Positions 15,287-23,282 of a stretch of 64,000 nt of DNA are shown here, piece by piece (the stretch's first letter is position 1; every line of letters starts with the position of its first letter). The notes under the pieces were generated by a model that made no database searches, was not told where the DNA came from, and worked only from the letters and a program-made list of their open reading frames with translations. The DNA lies in the NCBI RefSeq assembly GCF_000012125.1, contig NC_007429.1:930001-994000 (forward strand). The letters are read 5' to 3'. The position numbers and the translations under genes are program-made. Source of the DNA: Chlamydia trachomatis A/HAR-13 (GTDB lineage Bacteria > Chlamydiota > Chlamydiia > Chlamydiales > Chlamydiaceae).

Positions 15287-18106
15287 TTATTTTTCCTGAG
15301 ACGAGTTGGCTCCATAGACGAGGAGTTGGATTTCTGGGCCAAACTTTTGACTCAAAAATTCTTCACAGTACTTTTTGAAATAGCTGTAATCCATAGAACG
15401 GGCAGCAGCTATTTTTTGGTCTGGGCGAGAAAAATCCTGTTTTTTCGTTTCAAAAGCTATAGAGAATAATTTTTTCGCCATAGCTAAAGGTGTGGAACTT
15501 GGAAGCAATATGGACTGGATATATGTTTCTCGAAGCTGTTCAAAGATCTCTTCGGACAAGCCTGCAGATTCTGGATCAGTAGCAATCTTTTGTATAAAGA
15601 GTTGTGTTCTATGCACAAGCTCCTCAGGAGAATAGTTATTGGATCGAATATAGAAAAGTCCACAAGGAGTTTCTGCGAATTCCAGATATTTAGAACCTAC
15701 CATATACCCAAGTTGTTGCTCTGTACGTAAATCAGAGAAGTACAAGTTATGGATCCAAGATAACAACATACTAGTAGCTACAGAGTCCTTATATTGATGG
15801 GGATCTTCGTTTTGTTCGAGCAGCAGCATACCATTTCCAGAGAGAGGATATTGGAACGAAAGCTTTGTAGAAGAGAGAGGTTTTCTTTGAGGATAATAGC
15901 TAGGAGCAGCATAAGGAGACGAAGCTTCTGCAAAGTTAGAGAGGGTCGATAATAAATTGGAGAGATCTTGAGTCGAGAGCGTTCCTAGTGCTAAAGATTC
16001 TACAGCTAGTTCTTGGAGTAGTTTATTCGTGAAGTTCGCAAACTCTTCGTAGGAGAGGGTGTTTAAAGTATTGAGCTTATCTTCTAAGGAAACGGTATCA
16101 ACAAGAATCTGAGAGTATAGTTTATTGAGACCAGCTCTCATAGGGCAGGCAATAAGATTCTTCTGATATTGTTCTGATAGCTGATCTTTGTAATATAGAA
16201 ACAGACTTTCTTCCACAGGAAGATCTCGTAAAGAAGACAGCAAAGCATTGATAAGAACAGGAGAGGTCTCAGTATATCCTAAAAGAGAAAGATCAACCCC
16301 TGTCGCTCCAGGAGATACTGCAAAAGTCATTCCAGCTTTTAAAGCATCGTCATAACGTTTTATTAATGTTTCATTAGCTAGTAGACTATATAGGTCTCGT
16401 AATACTAAAGAACGCGCATCTGTTCGTTGAATTTGAGGAGAACGGATGCGCAACTCCATAGCCATTTTAGGAATCGTATAGAAAGAGTCTTCACAAGTAT
16501 ATAAAGTGATCGCATTTTGATCATAGGTCAGCTGCGGAGAAAAAGCAAACCCTTCGTGTTGTTTCTTTTGAGATAATAATTGGACTGTTTGAGGAATAAA
16601 TTTATTGGGATTCGGAAAAGCAAATCCTAAGGAGGAGGAGTCCTGTATAGGTGTGAAATCTAAGGGTTTTTCATAGAAAGTGTCGTCAAAGATGGGATCA
16701 TAGAATTCATCTGCATTCTCCCAAGAACTCGGTAGGGTAGCAGATAAGATATAACGTGCCTGTTGAGGGTCTGCTAAAAATGTAGCAAAGGTTTGTTCAT
16801 CTTCTTGGGAGTATTCTGGATAGACAAGAGAGCGATAAGGGTATGTTGCTAATGGTTCAGAAGTAAAATTGGGGACCATTCGTGATAGTGTCGAGAATAA
16901 CTCGGTTTGCGTGCTGTAAGTATATTCTAAAGAGTTGATTTTCTGTATCTCTGGCAAGGAGTAGGCAGGAAGTCGTTCATGACGAACATAATCAAGAAAA
17001 GCAAAAGTTAGCTGCAAAACTCTTTGATATTCGCGTTCCCCCTTATTGGTGAGTTTATAAAGAATTTCAAAATCTTGTGTATTATGAGAAGTGCTGTAAA
17101 GTTCTGCTTCCATCTCAGTAATGAGCTGTTCTTTTTTGAGTAAAGCAACAAGACTATTTTCTTTTTCACTAGATAAAATAGAAATCAGTGACTGAGCCCA
17201 TCCTTGTAAGGACTGTGGAGCATCATAAAAATGCCAGTAAATAGCTAGTTGTGGAGAAGGTTCGACAGCCTTATTGATGAACAGTTTATTAAGAGCTGTA
17301 GTATCCTGTGTCTTTGGAAACGGTTTTTGTGGTGTGTACTGTGCAGATATAGGGATTTCAGAGAATAGGGACGCGATATACGGCACTGCGGTGTCCAACG
17401 GAGCTGTAGTGTAAACAATTGCTGCCATATTTTCTGGAGAGTAGTGAGTGGCAAACCATGTTTGCATATCTTGAGTAGTGACGGAGTTGAGGGTAGAGAG
17501 ATTGCCGCAGCCAAAGCGTTTTAATGGGTGATTTTTAGGAGCTATAAGTTGTTGAATACGATGCATACGACGAGAATCTTTAGTTGGATGCATCGCAAAT
17601 TCTTGCTCAACAGCATGAACTTCTTTGTTTAAATCTTCTTGGCGGAAGAGAGGTTGGATAAAGAGATGTACAAACTGATCCAGAGCATTATCTAAATCTG
17701 CATTGTTTACGGAGAATAGGAAGCAGGTTTTATCTGGGTAAGTAAATGCGTTATAGATACCCCCATGTGTGCTTAGGAAGGCAGGAAATCCTGAGGGCTC
17801 GGGATATTTTTCATTCCCGAGGAACACACAGTGTTCTGTAAAATGGGCTAAGCCTGGGAACTCGACAGGATCTGCATTATTTCCTGTTTTGACAACTAAA
17901 GCGGCTCCGGACTCAGCAGCATGAGGGGAGGATACAATCATGATAGAGAGTCCGTTAGGGCATAGAATTTTAGCAATTTTTTGATCTGCTAATGCAGGGG
18001 TCAAAATAGTCAAAGGGTTTTCATCTCGAATCGTTTGAAAGGATTTCGAGCAAGCAGTTAGAAAAGAAGGAATGCAAAGAAGTAATAGGGATAGGGAACG
18101 CTTCAT
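15287..18106 (-). CDS. ptr: M16 family zinc metalloprotease, insulinase/protease III type
   Basis: A protease of about 939 residues. The inverted zinc motif HxxEH is present as HFTEH (HFTEHCVFLGNEKYP), with the second metal Glu in AVEQEF about 75 residues on. The inactive C-terminal half of the family follows. The N-terminus MKRSLSLLLLCIPSFLTAC is a lipoprotein signal peptide with lipobox LTAC, so I placed the start at 18106. An in-frame ATG at 18157 gives 956 residues, the length I recall from related annotation; neither start has a strong ribosome binding site. It would act in the periplasm on peptides. A second M16 protease lies at 41459. It is downstream of plsB on the same strand. Confidence 0.9.
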   Translation of the reverse strand: MKRSLSLLLLCIPSFLTACSKSFQTIRDENPLTILTPALADQKIAKILCPNGLSIMIVSSPHAAESGAALVVKTGNNADPVEFPGLAHFTEHCVFLGNEKYPEPSGFPAFLSTHGGIYNAFTYPDKTCFLFSVNNADLDNALDQFVHLFIQPLFRQEDLNKEVHAVEQEFAMHPTKDSRRMHRIQQLIAPKNHPLKRFGCGNLSTLNSVTTQDMQTWFATHYSPENMAAIVYTTAPLDTAVPYIASLFSEIPISAQYTPQKPFPKTQDTTALNKLFINKAVEPSPQLAIYWHFYDAPQSLQGWAQSLISILSSEKENSLVALLKKEQLITEMEAELYSTSHNTQDFEILYKLTNKGEREYQRVLQLTFAFLDYVRHERLPAYSLPEIQKINSLEYTYSTQTELFSTLSRMVPNFTSEPLATYPYRSLVYPEYSQEDEQTFATFLADPQQARYILSATLPSSWENADEFYDPIFDDTFYEKPLDFTPIQDSSSLGFAFPNPNKFIPQTVQLLSQKKQHEGFAFSPQLTYDQNAITLYTCEDSFYTIPKMAMELRIRSPQIQRTDARSLVLRDLYSLLANETLIKRYDDALKAGMTFAVSPGATGVDLSLLGYTETSPVLINALLSSLRDLPVEESLFLYYKDQLSEQYQKNLIACPMRAGLNKLYSQILVDTVSLEDKLNTLNTLSYEEFANFTNKLLQELAVESLALGTLSTQDLSNLLSTLSNFAEASSPYAAPSYYPQRKPLSSTKLSFQYPLSGNGMLLLEQNEDPHQYKDSVATSMLLSWIHNLYFSDLRTEQQLGYMVGSKYLEFAETPCGLFYIRSNNYSPEELVHRTQLFIQKIATDPESAGLSEEIFEQLRETYIQSILLPSSTPLAMAKKLFSIAFETKKQDFSRPDQKIAAARSMDYSYFKKYCEEFLSQKFGPEIQLLVYGANSSQEK

Positions 18107-18180
18107 ATTTTTGGGGTCATTGGTAGGGTCATTGATAACAGGAGGGTGGTTGTCCATTTATTTCGCAACCACCGGGTTGA

Positions 18181-18198
18181 GGCTTTTATCAAAAGGCC
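18181..18198. repeat. Small hairpin between plsB and ptr
   Basis: GGCTTTT / AAAGGCC-type stem of 7 pairs with a 4-base loop in the 57-base gap after plsB. It is too weak to call a terminator with confidence. Confidence 0.3.
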
Positions 18199-18213
18199 AG
18201 AGGGTTCGTCAAG

Positions 18214-19215
18214 TTAGATTTCTTTGTAGAGATCAGTCACGATAGAGAAGGCACGAGAGGCTCTTAAAGCACGTAGGGCGTGTTTATCATGTATATCAGC
18301 TTCTTCGGAAGAACAAAGCTCATCGAGCAACAGTTCGTCTCCAAAGTTAAAAGCAACGGGGGCAAATGAGATCACGCGATGTTCTCCGATCGCTTCCTCT
18401 ATTGTCGGAGGCGGAGGAAGAATATCATAGGTTTTCATTGCTAAAGGGAAGAAATGAGTCGTTTTCCCGGAGCTTTTGGCAAGGAGGCGGAACATCTCTA
18501 CACTGTCAGGATGAAATTCTGCAGGGTACAATTCTCCTTGAAGATTTTTACGATCTCTTCCTCCGGAAGGAGCAACATAAAAGAATTTCCCTCCTTCGCT
18601 AAGAAGCATTTTTAATGTTCTCATGCTTTTTTGGTTATGCATGAGCTTTTCTTCTTTCAGTTCTGGAGGGTGATTGATGTGTCTTTTTGAATAAATACAC
18701 AGAAGATCGCATCCCATGCTAAAAGGTCGCGCTAGAGGATCTGAAGTGATCCGATCCCCTGCAACAAAGATCATGTTTTCCATGAGTTGCGGATAGGAGG
18801 CTCCGAGTAAGCAGTACATGAGCTGGGGGTCTGATTCTGTCTGGTGGTTAGCTAACAGCACTACGTTGTGTCCAGCTTGGATATATTCTTGAATCTGATC
18901 CAATCGCTCAGGATGTAGAATTTGTGATTTTTGGTCGTCAATCAGCGCAGAAAAAAAGTCGATGCCAAATTGGTAAAGATCAATTGGCGAGCGAATTTTT
19001 TTGTGGTAGGGAGGGAAAATAATAGGATTCTTAAGGTCATCAATAATGACCTTAAGCCATTGAGAACAAAGAGCTTCCGCTTTCTCAGCGGAGCATTTTT
19101 TAGATGCAGCCTCGATGTAGGTTTGATAGCAAATTTGAAACTTTTGGTACAAAGGCTCTGGTAAAAGCTGATCTTCAAAAGCCTGATATAAACAGTTTGA
19201 AAAATGCATCAACAC
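18214..19215 (-). CDS. plsB: Glycerol-3-phosphate acyltransferase, plant plastid-like
   Basis: A 333-residue soluble acyltransferase that adds the first acyl chain to glycerol-3-phosphate. The catalytic motif H-x4-D is seen as NHQTESD (about residues 122-128), followed by a substrate motif region GGRDRKN and a third block FFPLAMKTYDILPPPP. Its size and lack of membrane segments match the chloroplast-type enzyme rather than the large E. coli PlsB, consistent with reports for C. trachomatis (from memory). ATG 19209 (MHFSN) is an alternative start two codons in. It begins 6 bases after rng, so the two are cotranscribed. plsX and pgsA in this window serve the same pathway. Confidence 0.9.
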   Translation of the reverse strand: MLMHFSNCLYQAFEDQLLPEPLYQKFQICYQTYIEAASKKCSAEKAEALCSQWLKVIIDDLKNPIIFPPYHKKIRSPIDLYQFGIDFFSALIDDQKSQILHPERLDQIQEYIQAGHNVVLLANHQTESDPQLMYCLLGASYPQLMENMIFVAGDRITSDPLARPFSMGCDLLCIYSKRHINHPPELKEEKLMHNQKSMRTLKMLLSEGGKFFYVAPSGGRDRKNLQGELYPAEFHPDSVEMFRLLAKSSGKTTHFFPLAMKTYDILPPPPTIEEAIGEHRVISFAPVAFNFGDELLLDELCSSEEADIHDKHALRALRASRAFSIVTDLYKEI

Positions 19216-19221
19216 ACCTAT

Positions 19222-20760
19222 TTATAACTCAATTCCTTCTCCTGTAATCAATGAGAAAAATTGGTAGTGGTTAAGATGGATAGAATCGGACGTATTGATT
19301 TGTAGCTTAGCTTTCAATTGCTTAGCCAAGCGAATGAGTTCGACATCGTCCTGCTCTTGTTTCATATAGTGGGCGATTTCCGGATGAACGACCAAACACA
19401 AGTTCGTGTGCTCTTTGTGTTTAATAATTTTCTTCAGGTCACGCTCAATTTCTATGAGGATACTTTCAGAGGTTTTGATGATCGCGTTCCCATTACAATA
19501 TGGACAGGTGGTAAATAGGGTCTGCATTAGTGACTCACGATTTCTCTGGCGAGTCATTTCTACTAACCCAAATTCACTCATGCTCAAGATTGTACAGCGC
19601 GCAGCATCATATTTCATGTGCTCTTTTAATCTTTCCAAAACACGACGCTGATTCTTGCGTGATTTCATATCGATAAAATCTATGATCACAAGTCCGCCAA
19701 TATTTCTTAGACGCAGTTGTCTAGCAATTTCTTCTGCGGCTTCTAAATTAATTTGCACTAGAGTCTCTTCGACTCCATTTTCCAGCTGTGTGCTACGTCC
19801 AGAGTTCACATCGATCGTGTGCATAGCTTCTGTTTTGTCAAAGAAGAGATATCCTCCGCTAGACAGCCAGATTTTTCTCTTGGTAGCGCGATCGATTTCT
19901 TTCTCAATATTAAAGCGTTCGAACATTGGAACCGAATCGCGATAATACTCAATCTTTACAGTCGTGTCTGGAGAATATTTACCCAATAAGCGTTTGCATT
20001 TTTGATAGGTCGCGTAATCGTCTATTAACAAACGCTTGTAGCTCTTATCCACACAAGTCATCACAGCTTTTTTCAGAATATCTGTCTCTTCGTAGAGAAG
20101 AGAAGGATGATCTGGAGAATAAAATTTCTCTAGGATACTTTGCCAAGTATTCAAGAGATTCTGAGCCTCGTTAATTAGAGTCTCTGTTGAAGCGGAGATA
20201 CTCGCAGTCCGACAGATAAGACCCATATTTTGGGGCATTTCAAAAGAGCGAATTAACTGTTTGAGTTGATCTCGCATCAGAGGGTCTTCAATCTTACGAG
20301 AAACACCTCGGTGAGGGGAATTCGGTAGAAGGACTAAGTAGCGTCCAGGGATTGAAATATTAGAAGTGAGTCGAGCTCCTTTCGTCCCTATAGGTTCCTT
20401 CACTACCTGAACAAGTACGGGACTGTCAAGTTTGAGTAGCTCTTCTATAGGAGCTTCGGAGGTTTCTTCTGGCTGGGGTTCCGCGTGATCTGCATCAGAA
20501 TCTATATCGAACATCTGTTCGAATTTTTTAGAATTCTCTAATACGTCCGAGATATGAATAAAGCCATTCTCCCGCTCATCTATGTTAATGAAAGCGGATT
20601 GAATGTTTCGTAAAATGTTAGTTACGCGACCTCTATATATGTTCCCTTTTAACTGGCGAATTTTTTTTCTTTCAATGATCAGATCAAACAATTGGCCATT
20701 TTTTAAATGCGCGTAACGAATCTCTTTAGACTCTATATTTAGTAAGATATCGTTTTCCAT
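19222..20760 (-). CDS. rng: Ribonuclease G/E family endoribonuclease
   Basis: A 512-residue single-strand-specific endoribonuclease of the RNase G (CafA) size class, lacking the long C-terminal scaffold of E. coli RNase E. An S1 RNA-binding domain lies near residues 35-105 (YRGRVTNILRNIQSAFINI). The 5' sensor and RNase H-like parts follow, with catalytic acidic residues in HTIDVNSG and VIIDFIDM. The zinc-link motif CPYCNG is near residue 425. ATG 20760 follows AGGAACGCC and gives the family start MENDILLNI; an upstream ATG at 20799 adds 13 residues without support. It heads the rng-plsB-ptr group on the minus strand. Confidence 0.93.
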   Translation of the reverse strand: MENDILLNIESKEIRYAHLKNGQLFDLIIERKKIRQLKGNIYRGRVTNILRNIQSAFINIDERENGFIHISDVLENSKKFEQMFDIDSDADHAEPQPEETSEAPIEELLKLDSPVLVQVVKEPIGTKGARLTSNISIPGRYLVLLPNSPHRGVSRKIEDPLMRDQLKQLIRSFEMPQNMGLICRTASISASTETLINEAQNLLNTWQSILEKFYSPDHPSLLYEETDILKKAVMTCVDKSYKRLLIDDYATYQKCKRLLGKYSPDTTVKIEYYRDSVPMFERFNIEKEIDRATKRKIWLSSGGYLFFDKTEAMHTIDVNSGRSTQLENGVEETLVQINLEAAEEIARQLRLRNIGGLVIIDFIDMKSRKNQRRVLERLKEHMKYDAARCTILSMSEFGLVEMTRQRNRESLMQTLFTTCPYCNGNAIIKTSESILIEIERDLKKIIKHKEHTNLCLVVHPEIAHYMKQEQDDVELIRLAKQLKAKLQINTSDSIHLNHYQFFSLITGEGIEL

Positions 20761-21206
20761 GGCGTTCCTAAATGCTCTGCGCTCTACAGGAGTCCTCACC
20801 TGATTCCGAGGATGGGGAGTTATTTTAAAATTTATTAAGCAGAAGGCGGATTATAAGTCGATTAGGTAAAAAATTCTACAAAAATGCTTGTTGTTGAATA
20901 GTTTAATTTAGAAACTGATTTGTTTCTTTTATTGTGATTTCTATAGTGACAACTGCCAACTCTTATTCTTGTTGGCAATCCGCTTTCCTTGTGTTTCGTT
21001 GCTCAGCGACAGGATAAGAAGGCTGTTCCTTATGCTGCAAACACTTTTTTTAAAAACTTATTTTCATAACCCCTATTTTTGTCTAGAAGCAACCTATTTG
21101 TTAGGGGAAGTATGGGGAAAACCTTTTGTATCGATAAGAGTTTCGCGGTAAGATATTTGGAAGAATTATAATTTAAGAATGAAAGTTGAAAGACGCGGAA
21201 GGCTAA
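20761..21206. other. Divergent intergenic region rng / yceD-like gene
   Basis: About 445 bases, AT-rich. Small frames such as 20969-21151 have no ribosome binding site or family match. A hairpin TGCCAAC / GTTGGCA (20954-20960, 20971-20977) with a 10-base loop and a TATAAT at 21167-21172, 35 bases before the next start, are the only features of note. Promoters for both strands should be here. Confidence 0.4.
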
Positions 21207-21635
21207 TTGAGAAAAGACGATAACGTAAAATTTTATCTTCATCGATTAAAATTTCCAGGGGATAGAGAAGATATTCATGCTTCGATCCCACCTCAGGTAT
21301 TTTGCGATTCGGAAGAAGAGGGTATGTGTTCCCCTGTGGAAATTCGGGGGAGTCTAGAAATGGTAAGTGGAGAGCAGTGGTTTTTGTCCTTAGAAATTTC
21401 TACGATACTTTCTCTTCGCTGTAGGATTTGTGATGCTCCTGTTGAATGGCCAGTACAGGGCATCGTGATTCAACAATTGATTCATTGTTCAGATGAGAGA
21501 TCGGGGGTGTTTGATTGCCGTGATTTGATTCGGGATGAGTTATTGTTAGAGGGGGATCGTTTTCAGGAGTGCCAGGAAGGAGGATGTCCTGCAAGAGAGT
21601 TTATCAAAAACTTTTTGAAAAAAGGCGGGACGTAA
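21207..21635 (+). CDS. YceD/DUF177 family protein, 23S rRNA accumulation factor-like
   Basis: A 142-residue acidic protein with two Cys pairs, CRICD near residue 75 and CQEGGC near residue 128, as in the DUF177/YceD family. YceD members lie directly before rpmF and plsX in most bacteria, exactly the order here; in E. coli and plants they affect 23S rRNA processing. The start is TTG 21207 with GGAAGG 5 bases upstream; no ATG lies nearby in frame. About 260 bases separate it from rpmF, longer than usual. Confidence 0.75.
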   Translation: MRKDDNVKFYLHRLKFPGDREDIHASIPPQVFCDSEEEGMCSPVEIRGSLEMVSGEQWFLSLEISTILSLRCRICDAPVEWPVQGIVIQQLIHCSDERSGVFDCRDLIRDELLLEGDRFQECQEGGCPAREFIKNFLKKGGT

Positions 21636-21894
21636 CTCTTTAGAGAGAGAAAAAAAACCTTCGGCTTCCCAAAAACCTTTTTCTCTAATATACTTTCGTG
21701 TTCGCCGGGAGAAGAATAGAGAGCAAGTCTTCCTGGTATACGTTTTCACTGCGAAGAGAGGGGGTGTCCCCTTGTCTGTCGCGGTATATTTTGGGGAGTC
21801 GTTCCACAAAATGCATCGCTCTTTGAATCCTGGGGATCCCCAGACTTCCTTATTGGGGAGGGTAGCTATCTGCAGTCTATAGGAGAAGTTAGGA
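21636..21894 (+). other. Gap between yceD-like gene and rpmF, with a 14-bp palindrome
   Basis: About 260 bases without a gene. It holds a perfect 14-bp palindrome CTGGGGATCCCCAG at 21830-21843, about 50 bases before the rpmF ATG. A frame on the minus strand (21546-21809) has no ribosome binding site and is likely chance. Confidence 0.45.
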
Positions 21895-22074
21895 ATGGCA
21901 GTACCACGTAATCGTCATAGCAATGCTAGAAAGAACATCCGCAGAAGTCACCATGCAAAGAAAGCATGTTCCGCTGCGGTGTGCAGTAATTGCAAGCAAG
22001 CTTTTATTCCTCATACAGTTTGTGCTTCTTGTGGTTTTTACAAAGGCAAAGCTGTTATTACGGTTGAGAAGTAA
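21895..22074 (+). CDS. rpmF: 50S ribosomal protein L32
   Basis: A 59-residue basic protein beginning MAVPRNRHSNARKNIRRSHH, the typical L32 start. Four Cys in two CxxC pairs (C30/C33 and C43/C46) form the zinc site of the zinc-containing L32 type. GGAGAA and AGGA precede the ATG. It is 22 bases upstream of plsX, the conserved rpmF-plsX arrangement that ties ribosome and lipid synthesis. Confidence 0.97.
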   Translation: MAVPRNRHSNARKNIRRSHHAKKACSAAVCSNCKQAFIPHTVCASCGFYKGKAVITVEK

Positions 22075-22096
22075 TCCAGCAGCGTAAAAGAAATTC

Positions 22097-23062
22097 ATGA
22101 AAGTGCGTCTAGGCGTAGATATGATGGGAGGAGATCATGATCCTCTCGTTGTTTGGGAAGCACTGGGAGAAGTTCTTCTTTCGTCAATAGGTGAACAGCC
22201 AGTAGAGTTTACTGTTTTCGCTACGTCGGATGTTCACCACCAATTAATGAATTCTCCGCTGTCTCGTTCCGTTCGGATCGTGACCGCAGAGGATTTTGTC
22301 TCTATGGAAGATTCCTTATTAGCTGCTGTTCGTAAAAAGCGGTCCTCGATGGCTCTAGGATTGGATGCATTGCAGCAAGGGGATCTTGACGGTTTTGTTT
22401 CTTCAGGAAATACAGCAGCTTTAGTGACGCTTGCTCGTTCCAAAATACCTATGATTCCGGCTGTTCCTAGACCCGCATTGTTGGTTTCTGTTCCGACTCT
22501 TTCTGGATTTGCGGTTATTTTAGATGTCGGAGCCACAGTGTCCGTGAATCCTGACGAGATGGTAGGTTTTGCTCGTATGGGTTTGGCTTATCGGCAATCG
22601 TTGTCCTCTAACAGTAACCAGCCGTTTACTCTTGGGTTACTGAACATTGGTTCAGAAGAACGCAAGGGAACGGATTCTCATAAACAGACCTTTCGTATGC
22701 TTCGGAACATCTTTGGTAGCGCTTTTTTAGGAAACATAGAAAGTGGCGATGTCTTTAGCGGCAAAGTAGACATTGTGGTTACAGATGGGTTCACTGGGAA
22801 TGTCTTTTTGAAAACGGCGGAAGGGTTATTCGATTTTCTACGACGTATTCTCGGGGATCGTTTGGAAAAATCGATTAAGATGCAGTTTGATTACACAATC
22901 TATCCTGGTTCTATTATCAGTGGCTTATCTAGACTAGTGATTAAATGCCATGGTAAATCTCATGGAACAGCTTTGTTCGGAGGAATTTCCGGGGCGATTG
23001 ATTTAGCACGAGCTAATGTTTGTAGTCGTATTGCAGACAGGTTTGGTGATAACGTAGTTTAG
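22097..23062 (+). CDS. plsX: Phosphate acyltransferase PlsX
   Basis: A 321-residue enzyme making acyl-phosphate from acyl-ACP, the acyl donor route to phosphatidic acid. The start MKVRLGVDMMGGDHDPLVV has the family GxDxMGGD motif. SSGNTAALVTLARSKI, VTDGFTGNVFLKTAEG and the late GISGAIDLARANV are also conserved. It follows rpmF by 22 bases. In this window a PlsB-type acyltransferase is also present, so both acyl-ACP and acyl-phosphate chemistry are possible; the partner acyltransferase PlsY is not in the window. The end is followed by a weak GGCC / GGCC hairpin. Confidence 0.95.
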   Translation: MKVRLGVDMMGGDHDPLVVWEALGEVLLSSIGEQPVEFTVFATSDVHHQLMNSPLSRSVRIVTAEDFVSMEDSLLAAVRKKRSSMALGLDALQQGDLDGFVSSGNTAALVTLARSKIPMIPAVPRPALLVSVPTLSGFAVILDVGATVSVNPDEMVGFARMGLAYRQSLSSNSNQPFTLGLLNIGSEERKGTDSHKQTFRMLRNIFGSAFLGNIESGDVFSGKVDIVVTDGFTGNVFLKTAEGLFDFLRRILGDRLEKSIKMQFDYTIYPGSIISGLSRLVIKCHGKSHGTALFGGISGAIDLARANVCSRIADRFGDNVV

Positions 23063-23282
23063 CTTGATCACCTTTTCAGTGGCCTAAGGGCCTGTTCTTT
23101 ATAAAAAATCTTTCTCAAAAAGCAGTCAGCATTGTACATTCCACGGTCTAAAGCTCTAATGTCGTCTCTGGAGCTTGTCTATGGGTCGTTTTGTCTTTGT
23201 GAAATCATAGGCAGAACGCGTTGTTGGACCGATTATTTCGGTACGCTAGTTTGTCAAAAAAGTGCTATTTCGCAGGTTTGAA
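23063..23282 (+). other. pmpD upstream region
   Basis: About 220 bases between plsX and pmpD, with no gene. It begins with a weak GGCC hairpin and an A/T-rich stretch and should hold the pmpD promoter, but I could not choose convincing -35 and -10 boxes. Confidence 0.4.
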
